Part shown: one piece after another, positions 14,319-26,765 of the stretch
Layout of the letters: every line of letters begins with the position of its first letter
Numbering within the stretch: position 1 is the stretch's first letter
Assembly (NCBI GenBank): GCA_028751875.1
Contig: CM054140.1
Coordinates: 14,938,747-15,002,746, forward strand
Origin: Rapana venosa
Taxonomy: Eukaryota; Mollusca; Gastropoda; Neogastropoda; Muricidae
Length of the DNA stretch: 64,000 bases
Direction of reading: 5' to 3'
Translations under genes and position numbers: made by a program
The notes under the pieces: generated by a model
What the model was told of the DNA's origin: nothing
The model's database searches: none
Seen by the model: the letters and a program-made list of their open reading frames with translations, nothing else

Positions 14319-14692
14319 AAAAGTGTTAAATTTCTTTCTAGTTCACTTGGCCATAAATAAAGTACAAATTTTGTCAGAGCCAAAGCCAGTAATGATCATT
14401 TATGCCAAATAGGTCCTGTAAGACTTATATGCTTTGATACCTTGTTACAGCATTTTGCTTTGTTGTTGGGTTTTGTTGGTTTTGGTGTTGCTCAATTTTG
14501 AAACAAGATAAACCATCATAGTGGTAGTTTTACTTTTTCGGACTATGATCTTCAGGTTCACTTTATGAGTTTTTGTGCCTCTGCTACTGTCTGGTGACTC
14601 TCTCTCTCTCTTTCCCTTTCCCTCCCTCCGTCCTCTCTCTCTCTCTCTCCCTCCCTTCTCTCTCTCTGTCTCTGTCTCTCTCTCTTTCTCTC

Positions 14693-14748
<56 letters not shown>

Positions 14749-17700
14749 CCTCTCTCTCTCACATACATACTCTCTCCCTCCCTCCTCCCTTCTCTCTCTA
14801 TCTCTAACTCACTCTTTCTTTCATTCTCACTATTTCTCCTGTCTCTCTCTCACAGGGTTCATACAAATCTTAAAAAGCCCTAAAAGGCCCTGATTTTTGA
14901 AGATCCAAAATAAGGCCCCTAAAAAGCCCTAAAAATGAGACCTATGGCCCTGGAGGCCCTAAAAAGCCCTAAAAATGGGAACCATGAGTGAGATTTTCTG
15001 TTGAAACGTAGATTAAACATATACACAAAAGAAAACTTATGAGAAATGAAAGCAAGAAGGGTGTCCAAAGATCGTATTATTGCTGATAGAGCCTGTCGTC
15101 TGCTATTCATGTCGCGCCACCTATTTTGCCAAGGGAGGTAATTTGCCTCCATTGGAAGTGCATATTCGCTTTGCTTTCACCAGTTATTTTTTACATGCCG
15201 AAAACTACCCCTATGGTATGTCCGTAATTTGTTTGGAAAATGATGTTTAACTATGAAACTGCAATCATGAGTCAAAAAAATACCAGTTTTCTGTTTACTA
15301 TTCTACAGTCCTCTATGAGATTTTTCACTTTTAGCACAGCTGCGCTGTGAATAGCAAGGCCTGTTGTTTCTCGTGTGCACAGTTTACAAAATGACAGTCA
15401 GTGATACAGTTGCGTGTCACAATGGGAATACAATAAAACCTGTAGCCAGATCTACTTATTTGAGATTATCCTACAGATTTCCTGCAGAACGCATACAGAA
15501 ACAAATCCAGTTCATAAGGCAAGTCACAAATGCCTGAATATTTACAAATGTACAGGAAAAATACAAATATTTGAATATTTTCCACCCCTCAATGTGGTTG
15601 ATTCAGTTGACTTTACTTTAAACTTCGCAGCTTATTCAGTTATTGGCCGACTTGATCTGCAGATTCTTGCTTTAAAAAAAACAACTATGGGGAGAGGGTG
15701 TTGGCATCCTTTTCAAGCCAGTGTTAGGCCCACCTCTCTGTCTGCATTGATGATAGGGGACTTGTACATGTATTCATAGTGAAGAGAACTTGCGTCCAGC
15801 AGCCTCTCTCTGTGTCTTTCTCAGTTTCTGTCTCTGTCTCTCTCTTTTGTGCATGCATGCGTGTGCATGCACGCACGTGCGTGTGTGTGTGTGTGTGTGA
15901 ATGCCTGCATGTACCCATGTGTGAGATTGAAATAAAGGAGCAGAATTTGGAAGAGGCACTGTGACTGTGTGAGGGTATTGTTATTACCAGTTCTAGTACC
16001 TGGTAACCATCTGTATCTTTGATAAGACAAGGAGACTAGTTCACATCAGATGAAGTTTGAGGGATAGTGTCTTTTAAGTTCACTTTGCTAGCTGTTTGTG
16101 AAAAACATCTTAGAATCAGAGACACTTATTTCAGTTTTCACTTTACTTCCTATTTCAAGACATGGACACTTCCATCACACCATGGATGTTTTACTGTGTG
16201 AGGATTTTAATTCATTGTAGTATCTATGAGTGAAAGACATTTTATTCTAGAACTTCACTTGATTTTGTGTCAATAATCAATATCCAACATGCAGTTGTAG
16301 ACAAGAAGACTTTGCTTACATGAGTTTGAGATTGGTTTATCAATGTAAACGTGTACACAGGTTGATAAAATGTACTTTGATACCCTGTGGCTAGGCCCTA
16401 AATTTGGAAATAATGGCCCCTAAAAAGCCCTAAAAAGGCCCTAAATTTTTTCCAACCAAGTCTGTATGAACCCTGTCTCACACATGTATACACATTCATA
16501 TGCAATCCCTTCAACATCATATTGCATCTGCTTTTGTTGTTGTTGTTCATTATCTGTTGTGCAGAGGAAGTCATTGGCAACTGGATGCTCCATAGATACC
16601 TCAGATGTTGAAAGTAAAACTAGTGAGAAAAAGTAAGTCTGGATATTCTTATACCTTCTGCTTCCCTGTTTGGAAACAAAAGTTCCTTTAAACATACATA
16701 GAAAAGATCAAAAACAAAATAAACACAGAGACTCTATCAACTGGCTGATTGAAAGTTGAAGTGCTCCCCGGAAAGTAGCTTTCACTAAAATCCAGGAACA
16801 GACCCTGAAGACTTTAATGCAAATTCACCCCAGATGTTGAAGGAAAGAAGAAACTAAAACTTTCACCACCATAAGATAAAACATCAGTTATGTACTTGAT
16901 TGATTAATATCTAATAAGGGTTTTTTTTTCAAATGTGTAGTAATGAGTATGACACATTGTGTACACTGTGAGTCTTATGAGGGAAAAAACCTGACGAACT
17001 CGGCTAAGCAAACATGTAGCCCATAGTGAAGTGAGTATCAGAGCTGTTGGTATTATTTTTGTGAAGTAAAATCTTATGGAATACCAGTTGAAAAGAGAAA
17101 GTAATTACTTCATTAATTCAAGTGAGAAAAGAAATTTCCATGTTTGCTTGAACTGCTCGGGAAACAGAGCAAGTGAATCTCTACAAAGTTTCTCCTCAGT
17201 GTTGTCAGAAAAAAGTTGGGTTGGGTTATTTTTGGAAGTAGAACTGAAGTATCCCATTACTGTAGCTTTTGCTCCTTGGGTAGTTGATAAGGGATTGTGA
17301 TCTGATCTAGTAAGGCACAGAAGTTTCACACACTCCTGCCCCCCCCCCCCCCCCCCTTTTTTTTTTTTAAATTAGGAAAGTTAACCTTTAGTTTTTATTT
17401 TAGACATAAGTTGAATTTTTTGTTATGCTAAATGTTATACACATAATGTTTTTGCATGTACAAAGTTTTCTGTGCTTTGTAACCATGCTAAATTGTAGAT
17501 GAGATTCTTGACATAAGAGCAGTTCCTTCCCTGTGTGGAAAGTTGCTTCTTTGTAGCTGCTGAAAGTGTTGTCTACAGGGCTGGTCAGATGCAGGTCTGA
17601 CAGCCTACCCAGGGTGAACAATATGGTCACTTGCTGTGGTCCTTTGACTGACCTCCCTCAGGAGGGTCAAAAATGAAGCTGAATGCCTCTTGGAATTCTC

Positions 17701-19768
17701 CATTCTGAAGTGTGTTCAGAAAAGGCTAAAACATGCATTTTTTTATTTCCTGTGTTGAATTAATATAAGAGACAAGATTCTGAGATAAAACCAATACAGC
17801 TAGTGAGAATGACCACAAACTCTAGAGAAAACTGTTTTCCTGTTATTCTTTTCTTCTGTTTATTTTAATAAATTTTATCTGTATGGTTTACCAGTATTCT
17901 ATCATGAACACATGTGAAAAAATGTTAGATTAAGGCTGTTGTTCATGATGTTGTAAACCTGTTTCACAAATGCCAAGTTGTGTATATTTTAGCATCTAGT
18001 TATTGTATCATTATAATACTGGTGAAATCTTTAAATCTGGAGCTTATATTGATTTTCTGTCTTCTTCTTCTCTCTGTTTTGGTATGCTGTTGTATTCCTG
18101 TGGCTGGGTTTTTTTCCCCCTGCTGTGTTGCAGCGGGGACGGGATAGCTCAGTGGTTGGAGCACTCGCTTTCCCCCAGCCAAGTTAAGCAGCGTCGAGCG
18201 TGGTTACCAGTTGGGTGGGTGACCGTTTGCGCGCCTTGGCTTCAGTACAGTTCCCCCAGTTCACCCAGCTGTAAATGGGTACCTGCCCTCTTTAGGGTCA
18301 GGGAAGGTAAAGCAGCGAGGGAGAGGAGATGGGCGCCGCCCTCAATATGCTGGCCCCTAGAGAAGTGAGGTCTCTGACGCCTCGCTCCCCTACGACCTTA
18401 TAGGTTATGGGACACCTTTACCTTTACCTTTACCTTGTGTTGCAGGAGCGAACTCAGTTGGATTGCTGAATACAAGTCACAGAGCACACTCAAGAGAAAA
18501 ACATCACAGAAGACCTACCAACGGAACCCTGGGAGCCCCCTCAACTTTTCTCTGGATGTGCATCTTGAACCTGAATTTGATTTGATAGAGGTCATGTAGA
18601 AGCCAGTTTTAAAATTGTTATTCTTGATTGTGTTAGCCAAAAATCCGGCCCAGGCCAAAAGTTTTGTCACTTATTGATTTAAGCTATAAAATGTTGTTAT
18701 GCTTTTAAAGTGTTATTTTGAGGTCATCTTTAGCCATGACAAGCTCTCGGCATAACAGTTTATTCTCTCCTTTAAAGAACACATTCCTCTGAAGTCAGGG
18801 GTTTGTTTTGGGTTTTTTTATACCACTTTAAGTCACGAGATTTCTCTGCGTGAAATTCGGGGCTGCTCTCCTTGGGGAGAGCGTGTTGCCACAAGAGCAG
18901 CACCACCTTTTTATGGGTGTGGCTTCTAACGAGATACTTAAAAAGTCATACACACAGACTCCTCATCCAGTTTGTGGTCTCACAGTGATTCCCAGCTGTG
19001 GTGAGTAAGGCAGAGTGCATATTCTGAGTAATGCCCAAACCCCTCTCCCTGGTGTTAACACTTAACAACAAACAGAAATCATGGCTGTTTAGCAAATTCT
19101 CGAATGCCTACACTATTTCAGATTTTTGTCAGTGCTTGTATTTTTCTAAGTAACTGATGAAGGATCTGTGTATTATTAATACAGGCTTTGGTATCCAACT
19201 ATAGTCATTCACTTAACCTTTTGATGCATACCATTTTCACTATACTGTTTTTAAATGGCTCACAAAAAGCCTGAAAGCTTAAAGTCAGCAAACAGCATGT
19301 CAGCATTTGCAATCTAGAACTTGTTGTATATGTTGATGTTATAATTTATCATATCATGTATTCTTTGCATTTAAATTGCTTTAAGCTATGTGATGACTTA
19401 GGCCATCAGTATTGTTTTGTTGGGCTTAAAGTCCAAAATTCAGAGTACAGGAGAGAAACTTCTTCATAGTTACTTTTATTTCAGACCACAAGGACTTTCA
19501 GAAGAGAAGGATCAGTGATAATCACATCTCAGCACTCCTTTCAGAACTGGCATAGTCCTTTCACTATCAGCGGTGAATCAGCTCAGTCAGCGGAGCATTC
19601 AGGTATGTATGTATGTATGTATACAGTATGCAAAAGCAAAGTACATGATCTTTATTTATGTATTTATTTACTTTTCAGATATTTCTTACTGAAGTATTCA
19701 ACATATTCAAAATATGGATTTAGGGGCATTTCATATCTACCTATCTATCTATCTTATCTATCTTATCT

Positions 19769-19800
<32 letters not shown>

Positions 19801-19851
19801 ATGTGTATATAGATAGATCTCTCTCTCTTTCTTTATAAATATATATATAGA

Positions 19852-19929
<78 letters not shown>

Positions 19930-22900
19930 AAGTCAAGCCTCCTAGTCAGAGAGAGTCATAGTCGATCTCTAGAGACTAAGTTTTAAAGTGGAATTCTGTG
20001 AGTGGGAAAGCCACTGATCATAGTTACAGCCTCTCCCTTTGCTGGTGCCCCCAATGTCAATGGTTAAATCAAGAACTGTGATAAAGCCCAGGCACTGACA
20101 GCATATATATAATGTCTGTAATCATGGGGGGCAGGATAGCCTAGTGGTCAGAGCATTGTGCTTGCGATCAGAATCGAACCACCATGGAGGCACCCATTTT
20201 CTGGAATTTTACTCTGAAGTTAACATCAGTACTAGCTCTACTTCCCCCAAAAGTCCTTTCAATGAAACTGTAAACTGAGGCCTCATGTGCAAATGCATGC
20301 AGAACATATTGCACACATGTTAAACACCTGTTCCACCTTCCAGAAGAGTAAGTGCGGAGAACAGGTGACAAAAGACATGATCCTTAAAGTCAGAATGCAG
20401 CTACCTTAATGGTGGGTCAAATTGATGAACCTCGGAGCTCTAGCCAAGGAAAGGGGGGGAGGGAGGGAACCTGTAATCATTATATCATAGCCTCAAATCC
20501 TGATGATCCATAACCAACCAGAACCAAAGGAACACTCAAGAATACCATAAAATCATGGCATATCAGAGCTGGTCACAGTAAAGTGAAGCCTCAGAAACAT
20601 TGTTTCATTATGACACAACTGGTCCAAATCACTGGAGCAACCAAGAATATTTTGAACACATACTATAATTCTACTACTGCTAGTATGATTATTGTACTAC
20701 TACTACTACTACTACTACTACTATCTCCTCAATAATACTATAATTGTATGGTTTAAAACAAATTACATTGTCTATAGAACTTGATGCCAATTTTACAAGG
20801 CACTGTCCAAGGAGGAAGAAGAAGAGGCAGACCAAGGAAGAGCTGGGAGGATAACATCAGCGAATGGACAGGTCTAGAACTCAACAAAACCCTGAGAAAG
20901 GCAGAACAGAGAGAGGAATGGAGGGAACTGGTTGTTGAGTCTTTGAGGGTGCCCCCACGGTCGTCAGACTACGGGACAGATAGATAGATAGATAGAACTT
21001 GATGAAGCTTTCCAGAACTGTAATGTCAAATACAAATGCTTTATTAGGTAAAGAACAGTGGCATGGTAGAGTGAAAAAACTTCTTTAATTTGCACCCATA
21101 GTATTTATACAGAAGTTTTGATATGCTTACAACATAGTTAATATGAATATTCAATATATACTGTGTTCAGTCAATGCAAATGCATATGAATGTTCCGCAG
21201 ATGTTGATGGGAAGGCAAGTCAGAAGAGCAAGGTAAGAATTTCTTAGACAATTTGTTTTCTTTGACTTTATTGTTATGTGAGATACTCATGCTTAAGATT
21301 TGGACTGTAAATCTCCCCATACATGTTTCAGTGAAGAATGAGTTATCTTAGTGGAACAGCATTCTTTTTCTAGATATTTGTGTTTTGTTTGCTGATGATG
21401 TTGTTTGCATCTGTAAGGGTGGATTTTCCAGCAGAAATTTACTGAGACAGTATTTCCATTGCCATGGGTTCTTATGATTCAGCTTACAAGATCTTTGTTT
21501 TTTCGTCCAAAAGCCATCATCCAAACTTGTAAAACCTTGAGGGAAAAAAATCTGGCTCATTTGCAAGTCAGACCCCACACACATCACACTTCACAAATTC
21601 TAAACTACTCACTGGTATTCACAACATTGTTGTTCCCCTTTAGTCACTAAACATGGCCAAAAAAGCCCTCCCCCAACTCAAACTACTAAAATTCTTTAGT
21701 GTCCGGTTGCTGCAATCTTTCCTTAGATGAACTTAATCACAGAAAAGAAACTCTACTGAAAAAAAACAACTTGACTTTTGGTCTTTTTTTTGGTGGTGTG
21801 GGGGGGGGGGGGGGAGGGGCTGTTATTGCTTGTTTGTTCATTTGTATCAGTCCCTCATTCTAGATAGTTTAAAGTGACTTCATGACAAAGTTCAAAGCTG
21901 ATGAGAACAACAGGAAGACTGCTTAAAATTATTTTGTCCAACAAAGCACTAAAGTTTGATGCATATTACTTCCCTCCGGTCTTTCTAAATAAACAGGTGA
22001 TTTATTTTTAATATGTAGGTTAGATAACAGTAATATGGAACTCATAAAATGTCCTTAAATTGTATTTAGTGAAGATGTAGATAGTAAACTAACTTGAAAA
22101 GAATATCTAATTACACAAAACAACACTGAATGATGGACAGTTGGGGTATTTATTATTTGTATAAGTCTCTTTGTAATAGTTTCTTTATCTATGCTTAGAC
22201 TTCACATGCTATTTTTCCTTTGAAATATATCAGATATTGAGACACTATTGTTCAAACTGCTTTGGCTCCTTGTTTTCACCCTCTTGAATACTCTTTATAG
22301 CAATTTGTGTTCTCAGCCCTTTTTAAAATTAGTTTTTAAAAAACCAAACCTAAATATTGAAAACATGGCTTTCAGTTTGGGAACTACTCCAGTCATTGTT
22401 TGCAAGTGCGTTTGTCCTCATGTCTCTCTGTGTCTCAATGTGTTATATTTGAAATAAAAGGATAAGTGGAGGATTGCATTTTATTGAAACAGTAATCAGA
22501 CATAAAAAAAAACAATTTCAGGAATCTGTGAAAGTTGCTCAGACCCCAGGGACCTCTTACTGTGGCAGTGCTGCTAGTCAGCAGTCATTTCTATCACAAC
22601 TCAGTGATCGTCTGGCATCTGTGCAAACAGATGTATGTAAACAGTCACAGTTTTGCTGTTTATAGAATTTTGTATTGAGAATGCTGTTGGGTTTGTTGCT
22701 TTTGTGTTTGTTTCTCTATTTTTTGGTTTTGGTCACCCCAACTCAACAGCACACAGCCACACACAGGTCATTCTGTAGTTTTCTCAGGACTGGCAGTCCA
22801 CCTGTATGTGAAAACCTGATACTGCTGGTATATTATTTCAGAATTGCTTTAAAAATTATATGCAGGGCATCACATCCTCTATCCCCCTCCTTCCTCTCCC

Positions 22901-23314
22901 TAACTGAAATGCATAGTGTGGTGGCAGAGTCAAGCTGTTAAAATGGCTGTAGAGTGATGACCATAACTGCGGCTCTCCAGTGTCTGTTGCCTTTGAACCC
23001 TGAAGACTACTTTTCAGTTTTTCACAGGTGTGGATGTGGAGGAGAAATGAAAAACTGAGTTCACCAGTAGGCAGTTACACAATAGGCTACAGAATGTGAA
23101 ACCTGTATGTTTCTGTTGTCTGGTAATGACTGAGGGTGTGAATTGTATTGATGACGCTGTGAAATTCCATTAGATTTTTTGACAGCATGGCAAAATGGCA
23201 CTCTGTGACCTTTTATTTTTAAACAGAATCTGTTCACTGTGTGTGTTGTTGAATTCTCATTTTATTTTGGGTCAGTTTTGCTAAACGTTTCAGTTTGTGT
23301 TGTGTTTTCTTCTC

Positions 23315-23346
<32 letters not shown>

Positions 23347-25084
23347 GAGTAGGTGTGCAGAAGGCAGCATATATATGTTTCTGCTACCTTTGGAGGTTGT
23401 TTTGTAACATATAAGTTAGTTATGCAAAGACTGGTATCTTTGAAAACATATTTCAGCCATTGGCTAGGTGTAAGTATGATGTCCTCTTTATTTCATAAAG
23501 ATTATTGTTTTCTTTTTTGATAACTGGTAGAAAATTATACATTGAAGACAGGTTTAGACATTTTCTAAGCTTGATGCTTTGAAGTGCTGGTTGATAGGTG
23601 GGTGTTTTTTTTGGTTTTGTTGGGGGGGGTTTGGAAGAGGGGAGGGGGGGGGGGTCCTCAGCTAGAGCTCCAAGGTTCACCACTGGTGAGGTTTTTGCTT
23701 ATGTGACCATTTGTTGTTTTTATCTCCCACCATTTAGGTAGTTGCATTCTAACTTAGGGGATAGTGTCTAAACATGACACCTGTGTGCATGCAGGGATTT
23801 TTTTTTGGGGGTAGTTGTTGTTGTCATCCATTCCTACCAGCACACAAATGGCCTACTCCTCTAGAAAGGCAGAGCAGGCTTTTTCATGGGTGCAAGATGT
23901 TTTGTGTGCGTGTGCACATGGGGCCTCAGTTTATAGTCTCATCCAAAGGACTTTGACATTCAGGTTGATTTTTTTCATCAACAAACTGGGAAGAAAGGGT
24001 GAGGCTGGGAATCAAACCTTTCTGTGTCTTTCTCTCCACACACACACACGCACGCACACACACACCTCTCTCTCCCTCGCCTTCCCATCCCCCCTTAAGT
24101 TCAGCCCATTATGCACTATGGATCTGAATTATGGGGGATAGTAAAAGCTGCTGTCCATTGTGAACATGTTCATACTTTTGCCTTAAAGAGATCTTTAGAT
24201 GTAGATAAGTAAACTCCCATTGACCTAGTTTATGATAAAACGAACTGCCACCCCATTTTCATAGTATCCGCTGTGTATTGTATCTGCTACTGGTTTAAAT
24301 TACTGCACATGACTAACGATAGAATACCACATAAAGCATATAATATGTTGTATAATTTAGATGCTGCAGGTAAAGAAAATTGGGTAACCATGGTGCCTGT
24401 ATGTTTGTTTGAATATGGGTTTGGCTTTGTTTGGCAAAATCAGGGCGTTGGCTCTGTTGATAGTTTTATACATGTTTTTCGTCAACATTTTTTAGTAGAT
24501 TGTTCTTGGCATAAATGATCTGATTATACTCAGAATAGCAACAGATTTGCTGTCTACAGAAATGTTTGTGCCGTTTCTGACTTGAAGCCATATTTAGGGC
24601 TAGATATGGACATACATTTAATGTTTATAATGACAAGATTAAGATTAGGTGTATCAGAATTAGCTGTTCATTATTATAGATATAGAAATGTTAATAATGA
24701 GATTTTGATTTGTCATCTGTGTAAAGAGGCAGAAGAAAACAAAGTTCATTTTGTTCTATGTTGCCTTGTTCTAACAATGATTCAAGAGCAGTTTATTAAG
24801 CCCAAATATTATATACAGTCGTCATTGTTTAAATTAACCTTGTTGATGTCATCATCCTCTCCTGAAGTAGTCCGTAATTTTGCCTTGTATTTATATAAAG
24901 GATTTAAGCTTAGAGACCTTAATATGTCATGAGAATCATTTTTATCATATGCAATCAGTCTGTACTAACTTTTTTCATTTTAGGATCTTACTACTTGTGA
25001 TCATGTTCATATACCCCTTCATAAGGGGTCTTGGCCTATTTATGAATAAACCATCCAAATCCATATCTCTCTCTCTCACACACA

Positions 25085-25119
<35 letters not shown>

Positions 25120-26730
25120 ACTTCTTTCTTACTTACATATGACATTTTTCTTACTGACTTACTTTATGTTTATATTTCAGACGAACCTGGCAGACATAAG
25201 AAGGAAATTACAGTATGCGGAAGAACAGTCTCCATCTTCTAGTCCCAGTGTTGTAGAAGTCTCTCCATTGAAAACTGCTGCAGTCACATACTCCAGCCAA
25301 GCAAGCAAGAGGCAACAGTCAGAGCTTGGTGAAAACAGTCAACAGCTTAAGAAAATTGGACTGCTGTCTGGTAGGTTCGATGGAGATTGGGAGGGGGGGG
25401 GGGGGGGGGGTGGTGTTCTTGACACATAGTTTCCCTAGCTTTTCTTACAGCTTACCAATACCCAGTTTGAGATTGACTTTTTGACTTAGCGCCCCTTTTG
25501 ACTACTGAAAGAGTTATTTGAATATTGCACAGAAATGTTCAGATAGGGTTGTGTTGGAGAGGAGCCCACCCATCTCCAGTATTGAGAATGCATGCTGCAT
25601 GTGTTTTGTCATCCACGTAACTCACAACTGGTCTACTCTTCTGTGAAAGCTGATTGATTTTTAATGTGTAAAAGGGTTTGGTTTGGGGTTTTTTGTTGGT
25701 TTTTGTTTTGTGCTGCCTCATCCTCTGTGACGTTCCTGTCCTTTTGTTCCCACACCACTCATTTCAATCTCACCGCCTCAGTCATTTTCATATTTTTTAT
25801 ATCACATCCTCAGGGTTAGAAGGCCACCATTCATGCAAGGCCACCATGGGACTACCAGCCAGAGGGGCCCTGCATTGCTGTTGGGCCACTTTGGTGGTGT
25901 TCAGTGGTGCTTGTTCTGAGCTAACATATACAGGATACCACCTACTTAGAACCCCTGCTGATAATAGTCATTTCTCAGTCACAGAGCCAGACTGAGATGC
26001 CCACCAGGGGTGGTGACCACCACAATGTCCCTCCAGCAACCCTCTCCCATGAACCTCCAACTCTGAAGGCTTTGATATAAACTCACCACAGTGACAAAAG
26101 TGTATGGAGAAACCAAAACTGAGGTCAACACAAAACCAGGGCAAGCAGGTCACCAGATCATAGCCAATTTCCTCTTATTGTATGATGATCAATGGCAATT
26201 AGGATGATGTTAGGATGCTGCTATTAAGGGGATGTTTGGCACCCCAGAACAATTTTTCATGATTTTTGGTGATTCTGAGTTGTTGGTATTTTTTATATTT
26301 CCTGTGATAGGTAATTTGAGTAATACTTTTGTCATATCCATAATGTTGATGATATTGACTTTGTGGTCCCAGTCTTCCCTTTGAGCCCTTGGCACACGCA
26401 GTTCAACTTTGGGAAGAACTACAGAGAACCTTACACTTACAAAGCAAGGCTCCAGTAAAGATTGAACCTTTGATGTTCTGGCTGATATTCCACTGTTAAG
26501 GTTGCTGATGACTACATTTTAAAAATATTTTATTTAATTTACTGCATAAAAATCTGTTTGTTTTCCAGGCCCATCATCCATTGTTCGACCTAGCAAGTCT
26601 TCAATGAAAAGAAAGTTTGTATCCTTGACTGTAGATGTAGGCAAAGGGGCATGAGTATATGTTGGTTTTTGTATACTCATTTCTCCGCTTTTCTTACATA
26701 TTCATATGCATGAGCACTAGCACATACCAT

Positions 26731-26765
<35 letters not shown>

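Noticed and set aside
14445..14893. Open frames of SLSL and RERE repeats
   Set aside because: Translation of the TC-rich tract.
18178..18245. 5S rRNA gene
   Set aside because: Only the internal-promoter half matches; the 5' part is tRNA-like and the 3' part is SINE body and CCTTTA tail.
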